A stretch of DNA of 64,000 nucleotides from Haemaphysalis longicornis. Its lineage: Eukaryota > Arthropoda > Arachnida > Ixodida > Ixodidae. Below, piece after piece: positions 20,110 through 30,944 of this stretch. Within the stretch, counting starts at the first letter, position 1. Every line of letters starts with the position of its first letter. Location: the NCBI GenBank assembly GCA_013339765.2, contig CM023452.1, positions 154,608,806 to 154,672,805 of the forward strand, written 5' to 3'. The translations under genes and the position numbers were made by a program. The notes below the pieces were generated by a model that worked only from the letters and a program-made list of their open reading frames with translations, was not told where the DNA came from and did not search any database.

Positions 20110-21935
20110 GGCGGGACACATGCACAAGTTGAGACCCTGGTTGCGCAGTTCACGGCGAGGGCGTGACTGGAATAATTCTGTACGTCACAGGAGTAAGCAA
20201 GCGAATGATGCGGTATGGGCCCGTGAAGCGCGGCAGTAGTTTTTCAGATAGCCCAACATGGCCTGAAGGTGTCCACAGGAAGACCAGGGAGCCAGGTGGG
20301 AAGCATACATCACGGTGGGTCTCGCCGTAGCGACGCTTCTGACTTGCCTGTGACGCCGTAATCTTGGTGCGGGCAATCTGGCGGGCCACATCAGCCTGGG
20401 AAATGAGATCACGTGCGTACTCTGTTCGCAGCGCGATCGAGTCAGGTTACATGATGTCCAAAGGCGGGGCAGGGTAACGGCCGAAAAGGAAGAAGAAAGG
20501 AGAGTAGCCGGCAGTGTCGAGACACGACGAATTGTAGGTGAAAGTAACGTAAGGGAGAGGAACGTCCCAGTCACGATAGTCGGTGGACACGTACATAGCG
20601 AGCATATCCGTGAGTGTCCTGTTAAATCGTTTAGTGAGCCCATTACTCTGCGGATGATAGGCCGTGGTGAGACTATGCCTAATGCGACAGGACCGAAGAA
20701 GGTCGTCGACAACCTGAGATAAGAAGCACCGACCATGGTCTGTGATCAGCTGACGAGGGGCACCGTGAAGCAGAATGATGATGTGCAGTAGAAAATCAGC
20801 GATGACCGCGTCGCAGCTGGTGAAAAGGGCACGTGTGATGGCATGACGCGTGGTGTAATCGGTGGCAACGGTGATCTACCTGTTGCCAGAGCGGGATAAG
20901 GGGAAAGGACCGAGAAGGTCCAATCCAACACGGAAGTATGGTTAAGAAGAAACATCAATTGGTGGAAGAGGGCCTGCTGGAAGTCAGCGAGGGGTCTTGC
21001 GGTGTTGGCAAAGGTCACAAGCTGTGACGTACCGTCGCACAGACCGGTAAAGGCCGGGACCCTAAAACGTCGCCGCACACCATCGTCATCGTAGGTCCGA
21101 GTGATTCCAACATGGCCAGCAGTCGGCTCGCCATGAAAGTGGTGGAGTATGTCGGGACAGAGATTCTGACGTACGGCTAGAAGGGCGTCGGGTCCATCCT
21201 GCGGCGAAATAGGGAGCCATCACGCAGTGTAAAGGCGTGAAGAGATGGGTCAGACGGCTCTGAGCTAAGATGTTCTATAACCTGTCGAAGCGATGGGTCG
21301 AGTCGTTGGTGGGCGCCTATGTCGTGCACGTCGGACAGGGCAAATACGCAGGGGTCATCATCATTCCACGTTGGATCAAGCGAATCAACAGAATGACCAG
21401 ACAAGCCGTCGGCGTGCTGGTGCATGGGACTAGACCTGTAGACCACCGAATAGACATACTCCTGGAGTCTTCACGCCTAGCGACCGAGTCGTCCGGACGG
21501 ATCTTTTAGCCAAGAAAGCCAACATAGGCCATGATGTCCGTAATGACCGCATAGGATTTGCCGCACAAGTATGGACGGAACATTCTTACCGCCCAGACGA
21601 GTGCAAGGTGTTCACGTTCCGTGATGGAATAGTTACGTTCAGCAGGGAACAGAAGCCGGCTGGCGTAGGGTATCACCCTGTCGTGAGAAGCCTGTTTCTG
21701 AACCAATACTGCCCCTATCCCGTGACCACTCGCGTCCGTGCGAACTTCTGTGACAGCCAACGCAACAAAATGGGCCAAAACTGGGCAATGAGTCAGGCGG
21801 TCAACGAGAGCGGCAAACGCGTGCGCTTTGCGCGTTGCCCCAGGAGAATGAGGTATCGGCCATAAGGAGTTCTGCGAATGGCGGGGCGATCTCAGCAAAG
21901 GTTTCTGGTTTCTTGCGCACTTCGCCTAGAAAATT
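20110..21935 (-). pseudogene. Gypsy RNase H and integrase
   Basis: RNase H: TDASGHGIGAVLVQKQASHD near 21740, with YASRLLFPAERNYSITEREH near 21650. Integrase: the HHCC region has LHHFHGEPTAGHVGI near 21130. The first cysteine pair follows in another frame. The core keeps TDHGRCF near 20740, but the position of the catalytic glutamate reads NGLTKRFNR (20640) where NGLTERFNR is usual. The C-terminal region includes PPGSLVFLWTPSGHVGLSEK near 20300. Stops and frame changes occur throughout, including a TAA near 20446. RNase H would remove the RNA template, and integrase would join the DNA to the host. Confidence 0.8.
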
Positions 21936-22059
21936 TTGGCTGTACTTGAGCAACCGGAAAGAAGCGATTTAATATATCGCGGTTGGCTCTGATGTTGTAA
22001 CTCAGAAAGAAGATATAGCTAATGGTTTCAATCGCTTTTTCCAATCTTTATTTACAAAG

Positions 22060-23644
22060 ATGGCATTCACGGATGAAGATAAGGAAATGGCCCATACTTG
22101 TACATGCGCCATGGTTCCAGTTTCATTTGATCAAGCGGGTGTGTTTCAGCAGCTACTTAATTTGAACGAAAAGAAGGGTTATGGAACGGATGGAATACAA
22201 ACTGTGTTTTTGAGGCGGTATGTGGAGTGGGTGTCGTTTTATTGAGTCATTATCCATCTTCGAAAAATCACTCGTGACACATTCGCTACCAAAAGACTGG
22301 CTGAGCGCCATTGTGAAACTGGTATTTAAAGGTGGCGATAGGATCCTTTTTACCAACTACAGGCCAGTGTTTCTGACGTGTGTTTGCTGTAAGGTTTTTG
22401 AACACGTCATTGCCAAAAACATGTCTATTTTTTTGGAGACAAATGGCCTGATATGTAGGAAACGGCACGGGTTCCGGCAAGGGCTTTCCACGCTATCCCA
22501 ACTGGTTGAAACTCTCCACGATTTTACCGCTGCTGTAGATAACAAGGAACAAGTCGACGTGATATGCATTGACTTTGCAAAAGCCTTCGATAAGGTCTCG
22601 CACCATAAACTGCGCTTCAAGCTCAAACAAACAGGCGTAAACGAAAATATCTTAAAGTGGATTGTGGCATACTTGACGAACCGCAAGCAGTTGCGAATTG
22701 ATGGGTTTGAGTCTGAATCTTTTGATGTTTATTCCGGTGTGCCACAAGGTTCCCTATTGGGCCCATTGCTGTTCTTGGTGTATATAAATGATGTTGACGT
22801 TGTTAACCCTCCTGTAAAAATTAAATTGTTTGCTGATGATTGTGTAATCTATGCCCCAGTGACGTGTGCGAATGACTAAAATGTAATTAATGATCGCCTG
22901 GATAATTTTCAAACATGGTGCGATAAATGGGAGATGAAAGTAAATTCTTCTAAGACAACATATACGCACATAACTAACAAGAAACACATTCTACCACATA
23001 GCTACAGCAGTAGACCTAATTATTTACCGCAGGTGTGTGCATTTAAATATTTGGGAGTGCATATTACGAATGACTCGAAATGGCGTGCACATGTCAGGAA
23101 AGTATGCTGTGCCTCTTACAGAAAACGGCGTTTCTTGCGTGCTAAATTACCGAATACTACAAAAGCCGTCAAGCTTCTTGCATATAAAACATTTGTGCGC
23201 CCTGTTTTAGAATATACTTGTGCTGCCTGGAGCCCCCACCAAAAGGATTTAATAGGTACACTGGAACGAGTTCAGAGACTTTCCGCACGATTTATATGTT
23301 CGAAGTATAAAAGGACGGATTTGGTTACCGCGATGTTAAAACTAAGCGGTTTGGAATCTCTAGAAACAAGGCGACAAAAGCAGCGCTTAAAAGTATTTTT
23401 TCAGATAATGCAAGGTCAAATAAAAATAGATAGAAGAATTTACGTACACCCCCCGAATAAACCCAGCAGCCGGATCAACCGTGACGCGGCAGTCCGACCC
23501 TTCGGTGCTCGCACGGACGTCTTTCGTAATTATTTTTTTCCTGATGTTATAGAAGCATGGAACGAATTGCCGCTACATATCGTTGAAAGTTCTGACGTTA
23601 AGAAATTTGAATGTGCTTATGATGTTTACTTCGCCGAGCAATAA
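22060..23644 (+). pseudogene. LINE copy E reverse transcriptase, nearly intact
   Basis: From 22220 one frame runs to 23644 with a single in-frame stop, TAA at 22877-22879. Motifs: LPKDWLSAIVKLVFKGGD, TNYRPVFLTCVCCKVFEHV, GFRQGLSTLSQLVETLHDF, CIDFAKAFDKVSHHKL, GVPQGSLLGPLLFLVYINDV, KLFADDCVIYAP (FADD catalytic box), then FKYLGVHITNDSKWRAHV and a C-terminus with FFPDVIEAWNELPLHIV. One frame change near 22235 separates an upstream piece (22060-22235, with KKGYGTDGIQT). Two lesions over about 1.5 kb make it younger-looking than its gypsy host. Confidence 0.85.
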
Positions 23645-23755
23645 ATATGCTATTGTGTTATTGTTCCAAGTTGCTGAAAGTATCAATGTCTGTATTTGCT
23701 TTCCATATCTTATGCTTCCCTCTCTGTAAGGACCCTCAAGTGAGGGTTGACAGTA

Positions 23756-23815
<60 letters not shown>

Positions 23816-23878
23816 AATTAAACAATAAATAATAAATAAATAAATAAATAAATAATAATTAAACAATAAATAAATTAA

Positions 23879-23909
<31 letters not shown>

Positions 23910-23930
23910 AAAAATAAATAAAAATTCTCG
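23756..23930. repeat. (AAAT)n tail of LINE copy E
   Basis: About 175 bp of AAAT units with a few AATAATTAAAC interruptions that themselves recur at two places. This is the 3' tail of the nested LINE. Confidence 0.9.
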
Positions 23931-23936
23931 ATAAAA

Positions 23937-24960
23937 CAGCGAATGTAGGAGCATAGTCCACAAAGCTGCGAACGTCCTTTGCCGAATGGGGGATTGGAAA
24001 CTCGTGGAAGGCGCCTAGCTTATCGGAATCAGGTCGGACTCCAGCAGCATCGACTACATGGCCGAGGATCTTGAGTTGCCGGCCACCAAAATGGCATTTT
24101 GAGAAATTGAGGTTGAGACCGGCGCGACGGAAAACCTCGAGGATGTCTGCAAGACGATGGAGATGAGTTTTGAATGTCGGGGAAAAAACAATGATGTCGT
24201 CCAAGTAGCAGACGAAGGTCAACCACTTGAAGCCACGTAACAGGAAGTTGATCATGCTTTCGAAAGTAAGCAGCGTTGCAGCGACCAAAGGGCATGAGCT
24301 TGAATTGGTACAGCGCATCGGGAGTCACAAACGCGGTCTTTTCGCGGTCCTGGGCATCAACAGCAATGTTCAATACCCGGACCGAAGGCCAATAGAAGAA
24401 AAGTACGATGCACCATGGAGGCAATCTAGGGCCTCATCAATCCGAGGAAGCGGATAAACGTCCTTTTTGGTGACTTTGTTCAAGTGACGGTAATCAAAGC
24501 AGAAGCGCCACGACCCATCCTTCTTTTTCACCAAAACGACTGGTGACGCCCATGGACTGGAAGAAGGCTCAACTACATTCTTTTTTGGCATTTTATCGAC
24601 TTAATCTTGAATGATTTTACGTTCACCGTGAGAGACCCGGTATGGTCGCCTATGGATGGCGCTCGCATTCGTGGTGTTTATGCGGCGAGTTATCATCGAT
24701 GTCTCTCCCAAAGGGCGGTCGTCCAAATCAAAAGTGTTCCTGTTTGACGAAAGCAGGCGATGTAACGCGCGAGCTTGTGATGAAGGAAGGTCCGAGGCTA
24801 TCACTTTTGCGATGTCACCAGGGGTTGTCCAACGATCCTTGGAATCGTTCGGTGAAACCATGCAGGCGTCAGTGGACACGGCAGAAATCTGGCATTTGTC
24901 CAGGGGAAAAAGCGTGCCAGTGACATCCACTCGGGAAGAACTTGGGGCGAAGAACCCCAA
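23937..24960 (-). pseudogene. Gypsy reverse transcriptase
   Basis: Minus-strand motifs in order: VVEPSSSPWASPVVLVKKKD, GSWRFCFDYRHLNKVTKKDV and YPLPRIDEALDCLHGASYFS. Next comes a segment with FVTPDALYQFKLMPFGRCNA (normally FGLCNAP). The catalytic CYLDDIIVFS has YLDD intact, and KCHFGGRQLKILGHVV follows. Three frames are needed to cover these, and a stop separates the linker (24601) from the domain start. The frame is then cut by the nested LINE at 23931-23936 and resumes beyond 21936. Confidence 0.85.
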
Positions 24961-25047
24961 GTTCTTCCCGAGTGGATGTCGCCAACAACCAAATCAGCCT
25001 GCCCTTCCTTAATTAAGGAAGGGCAGGCTGATTTGGTTGTTGGCGAC
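24922..25047. repeat. Double fold-back: 26-bp hairpin and perfect 70-bp palindrome
   Basis: 24922-24947 and 24955-24980 are perfect inverted copies around a 7-base loop CGAAGAA. 24978-25012 and 25013-25047 are perfect inverted copies with no loop, centred on CCTTAATTAAGG. The two structures overlap by three bases, so a block of about 58 bp is inverted, and parts of it are repeated in the original orientation on each side. It lies in the protease-reverse transcriptase linker of the gypsy element and destroys that frame. Confidence 0.9.
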
Positions 25048-25370
25048 GATGACCACGGAACGATGACCAGGAAGAACCACGGCGTGTCGGAGGAAGACCT
25101 CGGTTATATGTTAAACGATGTATTCGCCGTCCGGAACTGGCGGGCATGGTGGCAAAGGGACGTAGGTCATTGTGTTAGGAAGCAAGTGGACATGTTCTGT
25201 GGATCAGAGGTGGTTTCGGAGCTTGGTGTCGGCAACAGGACCGTCCGCAGGTCAAGACGAAGAATACCCGTGGCACCTTCAATAAGCGCAGCGTTATCAC
25301 TTAGAAGATCAAGCCCGAGAATAATGTCTGGGGGCATGTGTCGAAGATGGTGAACACGGCAGGAATTTGG

Positions 25371-25870
25371 TCACCAACACCATACCCGAGCGGCGCACAG
25401 TCCTTCAGTGGTGGGCGTACGGCCGTTGGCCACTCTGAAGACAGGAGAAAGGGCAGGCGTCAGGACCTTACGGAGGCGGCGGCGAAGGTTGGAGCTCATG
25501 ACGGAGATACTGGCACCGGTATCTATTAGAGCGCTCACACGAACACCGTCAACATCAACGTCAAGTATATTGCGTCTCTTAGTCTTAGTAAACAGAGGAT
25601 TCTCAGGTTGGGTCGGACATGCAGCATCACCTCCGAGAGCTGCATGAACTAGTTTCCCGGAAAGGTGCGCGCGTAAGAAGTCGGCGGTGAAGGGCGGCGA
25701 GGCTGTGGCGAACGAGATATGCGACGTTGTGAGGACGGGGAGTGACCAGGGCGGTTGCTTCGGGAGCTGTCGGGAACATACTGGTGTTGAGTACCAGGAG
25801 GAATTCAATAGGCTGATCGTCAGAGGAGTAGGTGGTGGCCGAAAACCTGAAGTGTGGCGGGACGTCCAGC
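25371..25870 (-). pseudogene. Gypsy protease region
   Basis: In the same long minus frame as the zinc knuckle (320 codons, 26333-25371), the block VSALIDTGASISVMSS near 25530 is the active-site loop of a retroelement aspartic protease with DTGA intact. Gag and protease are therefore in one frame in this element. The flap and second half (RVANGRTPTTEGLC) follow, then a stop. It would have matured the gag-pol polyprotein. Confidence 0.8.
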
Positions 25871-26899
25871 GTTGTCGGCAATGGCGGGCGACGTGACCAA
25901 CACGAGAGCACTCGAAGCAGATAGGCCGGTCGTAATGTGTTCTCCAATCTGCAGGGTTCCGGCGTTGGTAACGCGATGGTGCGTCATAACGCCGTGGGAA
26001 GCTATTCCAGGCAAATGAAGGCGGAATGTTATGGCGGACGTCCGGATAAGGCATAGCGCACACAGGGTGGATGCAAAGGTTGGCGACTTCCTCACGGACC
26101 ACGGCCTGTATAGGTGATATAGTCCGCAGCGTGTGGTCGTGCCCATGGTTGTGTACAGGAGACGGTGCCATGGCCTCGATTTCTCGGCGCACGATCTTGG
26201 TCAATATGTCAGAATCTGGCATCGGGCCTGGTGCCGTGGGTGCATTTGGAGGCGCTGTCAGATCCGCAAACGATGAGGCTGCTGCGGTGTGAGGCAGCCG
26301 GGTGAACTGCTGCGCTATGCGGCGGCATTTCACCTGCTCAAATCGGCGACATTCCTTCAGCCCCTAGTCAATCGTGGCACACTCTTTACACATGAGCAGA
26401 TTGAAGGCGTCACCTGCTATGCCCTTAAGTACGTGCCCAATCTTGTCGGGCTCCGGCATCTTGGGAGATCCACTTTTGCGCAAACAGCCAACACGTCCTG
26501 GATGTAGGCGACATAGGACTCAGTAGAGGGCTGAGCACGCGAAGAAAGATCTTTCTTTGCTGCGAGCTGACGGACAGCGGATTCACTTAAAGAATCGAGG
26601 AACTCCTGTTTGTTAATGTCCCAGCTTGTTAGCCTTGCTTCATTGTTTAGGAACCAAGTCCGGGCGGTCTCCTGAAGATGGTAGGCATCATTCTCCAGCA
26701 TTATTGTTTCATCTCACCGGTTGTGATCACTGACGCGTTCATACATGCGGAGCCATTCATCCGCGTCGACGTTGTCAGTTCCAGTAAAATCACCGGGATC
26801 ACGGGGGTGAGAAACCATGACCAGTGGTGGAGTAGATCCAGGCTCACCGCGGGGCGGCATCATGCAACTGTGAACGTGACGCCCGCTACGAAGCTCCAT
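25870..26899 (-). pseudogene. Gypsy gag with zinc knuckle
   Basis: The minus-strand frame opens MELRSGRHVHSCMMPPRG and continues with DVDADEWLRMYERVSDHN-like sequence. After a break at 26705-26713 comes a capsid block LQETARTWFLNNEARLTSWD and RAQPSTESYVAYIQDVLAVC. Near 25885-25930 the frame encodes CFECSRVGHVARHC, a complete C-x2-C-x4-H-x4-C knuckle. Gag would form the particle that encloses the element RNA. The gene is interrupted by stops near 26700 and by a frame change near 26330-26420. Confidence 0.8.
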
Positions 26900-26960
26900 A
26901 TTGTTTCAAACTGGCCCGGCGACCGGTACGGAGACGGGAAGTAGCACCTTCACCACTAGA

Positions 26961-27152
26961 TGTGACGTGGAAACGAAAGGGACGCGTTTACATATGGTAA
27001 TTACAAAAACAAACGGGATAGCAAAGACAGACAAGGCAGCTGCTACGTCCCAGGTGCTGCACGCACACAAGCACCAGCGAGCGTCTTCATAGTCCTCCTC
27101 CAGCCTATGGGTCCGCTTTGTAGCAAGGAGCCAAGAGAACGAGCCTTTGACA
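26961..27152 (-). repeat. 5' LTR of the minus-strand gypsy element
   Basis: 192 bp, TGTGACGTGGAAAC to CCTTTGACA on the plus strand. It lacks a stretch near CAGCCTATGG that is present in the 3' copy, so the pair has diverged by substitutions and at least one indel, which argues for an old insertion. Confidence 0.8.
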
Positions 27153-28197
27153 ATATTAAAAAGGCGAGGAAGGAGGCTAATACACCTTCAACGGCCTTTT
27201 TGGCGAGCTGAGCTTCAAACTAGCCATTTTTTCTTAGCTATACACGTGAGAATGGCAGTGGCTTACCTTTCCAACGACCAGACGTTAATGAATCTCATCA
27301 GTAAGCCAGCTTGTTAGCTTATTCCTTCGGACCACGCGTAAAAAAGCAAAACCGACAAACGCTGTCTCAATATCACCACAGGCGTGCGCGTCAGCGTCGT
27401 CCGCAGAAAACTTATTTCGCTCTCTCGCTGTGTTTCGACTGGCTCTTTATGCCCGAACCACGCAGGTATCGAGTGCTGCCTGCTCCGGAAATACCCATCG
27501 TGCCCTATACCTAAGCGGTTACACTAGAAAGGTTCAACCATGCTACGAAGGTTCTTAGGGACATATACAGCACGTTCTCAGCAGAGAAGAATCTAGCCAC
27601 CCTAGTGGGTTTGTTGGCCGCCATCATACACCCCCATATATGCACCGATAAACTTCCAGACCTCTGTGTGTGAGAGCTTGAATGAAATCTCTGCTCAGTG
27701 CTCAGAACGTCAACACGAACAAATTCCAAACAGGGTGTTAAAAGCGGAAAAGTTTTCATCAGATTTCACAGGCGTGGAACTGGATTTAATTTTTTTTTCG
27801 TCGTATGAGCGTATCATAAGGCGAAATAACTTCTAAGACTTTCCGGAACTATCGGACGTCGCGTTCCAAGACTCCTACACATCGGCAAAGCCATCGCAGT
27901 GGCACGTGGACAAGTCGTATGCCGTTGTATACCCTGCCTTCTTCACACATTGCGAATGTGGAGCCTTTTTAAGTGTAGAAAAGTTGTTTGGTTGTATACT
28001 GATGTCTTCTCCCGGTACATATCGTTTGTCACAGGAGTGACTTCAATGGCAGCATCGTATGTTTGCCTGGGGAAGTCTAGTTCGACGCTTTATTTACCTA
28101 CACCACCAGCATGGCGTTAATCAAGTCTGGGCAAAAACCTTTTAGAAATTTCGAACACATGCGCTTTGCTTAACCGAAACATCAATGGCAGCTGGCA
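27153..28197. other. Intergenic with unrecognised coding-like remnants
   Basis: The plus strand has open stretches, for example around 27500-27680 with ATLVGLLAAIIHPHICTDKL, and around 27899-28120. I match none to a family. It may be an old pseudogene. No repeat borders were found. Confidence 0.35.
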
Positions 28198-28204
28198 AGC
28201 TGCT

Positions 28205-28266
28205 AAGGTATCGCTGTGGTAACGCATTCGGCTCCTATTCCGGAGACGCGGGTTGTTCCCGCATGC
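28205..28266 (+). other. tRNA-like sequence, probable SINE head
   Basis: GGTATCGCTGTGGTAACGCA resembles tRNA box A (TAGCTCAGTGGTAGAGCA). TTCGGCTCCTATTCCGGA forms an anticodon-arm-like hairpin, and GCGGGTTGTTCCCGC resembles the T arm. Substitutions in the T loop and the lack of a paired acceptor stem argue against a working tRNA gene. Confidence 0.4.
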
Positions 28267-28363
28267 GCTCAAATGTGTTTTTGTAGCTTAAGCTACACTG
28301 GCCGAGGTTGAGCAGTTTCGCGTGGACCCTGCAGGGCCGTGGTGCGCAAGAGCGAGGGGAATT

Positions 28364-28424
28364 TGTTTGGATTGGATTGGATTTGAATTGGATTAAATTG
28401 GATTGGATTGGATTGGATTGACAA
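28364..28424. repeat. (GGATT)n pentanucleotide array
   Basis: Repeated ATTGG/GGATT units with a few changes, ending in an inverted turn (GGATTGACAATCCAATCCC). Confidence 0.85.
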
Positions 28425-28647
28425 TCCAATCCCATTGTAGTACGGGTGGGTAGAGAATGGGGCCTGCACATTCGCCGGTCTGCGCATTCCAGAGGAGTGA
28501 CGTCATAGCCGCGGCAGACGCACTGGCGCCGGCGCGTGCCCAGCTGTCCGCCTCCGTTGCGCAGTAGCCAAGTCTGACGGTGAGCCAGAGCCGCTTGATT
28601 GCACGGCTCCTGGAGAGCTTTGCTGCGCATGCGCGAGGAGCAGTGAC

Positions 28648-28703
28648 TGGACTGGACTGGACTGGATTGCACTGGACTGGATTGGATTGTATTGGATTGC
28701 TGA
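28648..28703. repeat. (GGACT)n/(GGATT)n pentanucleotide array
   Basis: GACTG units pass into GATTG units. It lies 224 bp after the (GGATT)n array, in the same orientation. Confidence 0.85.
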
Positions 28704-29176
28704 ACCTTAGATCACGCTACGTATATCCTGTCATAACCGAGCTAAGCCACTGCCATTTTTTTTGCTTCATCTTGACAATGACGGGCAATTTCTTTACCGG
28801 ACAACAGAGCGATAGATAGATAGAACTTTATTCGAGCCCTTGAGGTCACCGTTGAGGCGGCCTCCGACGGGGTGGTCCCTTATTCACAGGGCCCATACAC
28901 GGCCAACACCTCCAGGCCCCGGGCCACTAGGGCCGCGTGGGTCGTTGCGGTGGGGCTGGACCGTAGGATCTACCATCGCTCTTTGGGGGAGGGGGGTGGG
29001 GGGGTGGTGGTTGGGAAGGGGATTTGTGGGATGGGGGCTTTGAGTGACGTACACTCTGCGATGACGTGTCGCAAGGTGCCTTTTTCTTGGCGACAGAAGG
29101 GGCATGTATCTTCATATTGTTGTGGGAACATGGTGTGTAGTAATTTTGGGTGGGGCGACTCCGCTTGAATTCTTAA

Positions 29177-30940
29177 AGGGGCACTGACACAAAAATTTTG
29201 CATCTTGGTTTTTTTTGTTGCGATAAGTAGCTAGTGACCTACTTATAACCTGTAGAAACCTCATTTGCTTCAGCGTGCGACGGTGTTTAATTAGAGGCAT
29301 TTTCAATGCGGCAGTCGCAGTTTCGGTTTCACTAGTGCCGCGAAACGATGATTTTGTGGTTTTGTGTGAACAAAGCTGACCTCGTGACCGTCGGAGGGAT
29401 ATACAGAGCAGAGCCGCCGTGCACTGTCGAATCCGCATCGACGGCGTTTCTGCGAATGCCCCCCTTACTGATCTCGTGAGGCGCTTAATTAAAAAGCGAC
29501 CGTGGATGTGACGCAGGCGCTGCGAGTGCAAATCTACCGCGGCTAAGAACGAGCGCGACGCTCGAGACGTGGGTGAAAACGCGCGCTGGGAGCGGCCGGT
29601 CTGCCTACAGGTCCGCCTACAGATGTGTTCGGCTTAGCACTGCGGCGGATATTCGATGCCGCTCTCGTAAGCAGTGCAGATGACATTTTTATGCAAACCC
29701 GCCATCCATCATTAACTCCTTTCTCAGTAAGCCACCATGGTCGGGACTTGGGCAATTTCGTGCAGCGGTAACAAGCTATCATCGAGCTACCTGCGCCGGC
29801 CTGGGCCCTTCGCGGCCGTGGCCGCCGCCTGCACAGCGACCGTGCGGCTAGCCAGGGTTTTTGTGCCTCCGGCGCGTTTTTGCATCCAATGGTAATAAAC
29901 AGTAATAGAAACAGAGTGCTGGGAAACCTGTAGAACTTTGGTCGCGGCCCCTCCCCATTAGCTGACGAAATCACGGCGCCTCCGCCGCCAACGATCGGGT
30001 CGTTCGTTCTCGAGAGCAGAAGCTCCCCCCCCGGCCCTCCGATTGGGGCGGCGAGCCGGGCGAGCCGGCGCAAAACGCCGGCAGTGCGGAAGCGGCAAAC
30101 ACAAACTCTGACGTGTTTGCATGTTGTTTATTTACACAATAACCTCGGGATGTCGATTGCGCGTGGTCCTCTGCTGGCTGGTCGGTTGCGTTCCGCACAC
30201 TTTAAAATTGATTTTAAATATGTTCTAGCTGTATTCGCCGCTGATATTTTGCAGATGATGTACATGTGTTCCCACCAATCTATCTCCGAAGTTATCTCGC
30301 CTTCAAAATTTTGTGTCAGTGCCCTTTAATGCAACCCGCCATCGCATCATAACTCCTTTCTCAGCAAGCCACCATGGTCGGGACCGGGGAGCTATCACTC
30401 GAGCTACCTGCGCCGGCCTGGGCCCTTCGCGGCCGTGCAGCCACCGCCTGCACAGCGACGTGCGGCTAGCTCAGTGGGCTTTTCGTGCCTCCGGCGCGTT
30501 TTCGCATCCAATGGTGAATAACAGTAATGAAAAGAGTGCCTGGAATCACTGTAGAATTTTCGTCGCGGTCAGCTGCCCATGAGCTGACGAAATCATCGGC
30601 GCCTCCGCTGCCAACGAATGGTCGTTGCGTTCTCGAGAGAAGAAGCTCCGCCCTCCGGCCTTCCGTGGAGCGGCGAGCCGGGACCGACGAAAACGCCGGC
30701 AGTGCGGAAGCGGCACACAAACTCGTGACGTGTTTGGGTGTTCTTTATTTACATAATATCCTCGGGATGTCGATTGGCGTGGTCCTCTCCTGGCTGCTCG
30801 GTTCGCGTTTCGCACACTTTAAAATTGATTTAAATATGTTCTAGGCTGTGTTCGCCGCTGATATTTTCAGATGATGTATATGTGTTCCCACCAATCTATC
30901 TCCGAAGTTATCTCGCCTTCAAAATTTTGTGTCAGTGCCT
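29177..30940. mobile_element. TTAA-flanked element with tandemly duplicated 3' part
   Basis: Left end AGGGGCACTGACACAAAAAT after TTAA at 29173-29176. Right end, read inward, AAGGCACTGACACAAAATTT before TTAA at 30941-30944. Removing it and one TTAA restores the LINE frame across the site (reading TILRIQAESPHPKLLHT). The segment 29691-30328 is repeated as 30329-30944, so the right terminus occurs twice. No transposase is encoded. Open frames in it have no motifs. Confidence 0.85.
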
Positions 30941-30944
30941 TTAA
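29691..30944. repeat. Tandem direct duplication, two units of about 630 bp
   Basis: Unit 1 29691-30328 and unit 2 30329-30944 share order and sequence throughout, for example AACTCCTTTCTCAG, AAGCCACCATGGTCGGGAC and GAGCTACCTGCGCCGGCCTG. They differ by many one-to-few-base indels as well as substitutions. Confidence 0.9.

Larger units (their letters stand above)
21936..23930 (+). mobile_element. 5'-truncated LINE (copy E) nested in gypsy pol
   Basis: Plus-strand non-LTR element with a long (AAAT)n tail. Both borders carry AAAATT (21930-21935 and 23931-23936), a short target duplication. Taking the element and one copy out makes the minus-strand gypsy frame continuous again. It contains the reverse transcriptase and C-terminal region but no endonuclease. 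It is CR1/Jockey-like by motifs and by its ending, which resembles FFP..IEAWNELP. Confidence 0.85.
19781..27152 (-). mobile_element. Ty3/gypsy LTR retrotransposon, decayed, with nested LINE
   Basis: Minus-strand element with LTRs at 26961-27152 (5') and 19781-20022 (3'), both starting TGTGACGTG and ending GACA on the plus strand. Between them, in minus order, are gag (26900-25870), protease (about 25500), reverse transcriptase (24600-23937), RNase H (21929-21510) and integrase (21450-20110), the Ty3/gypsy order. A 2-kb plus-strand LINE at 21936-23930 splits reverse transcriptase from RNase H. Many stops and frame changes show it is dead. The flanks (ATTAT against ATATT) give no perfect target duplication. 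Confidence 0.85.

Noticed and set aside
28205..28266. Functional tRNA-Arg gene
   Set aside because: The anticodon arm is plausible, but the T loop is mutated and no acceptor stem closes. A SINE head is likelier.
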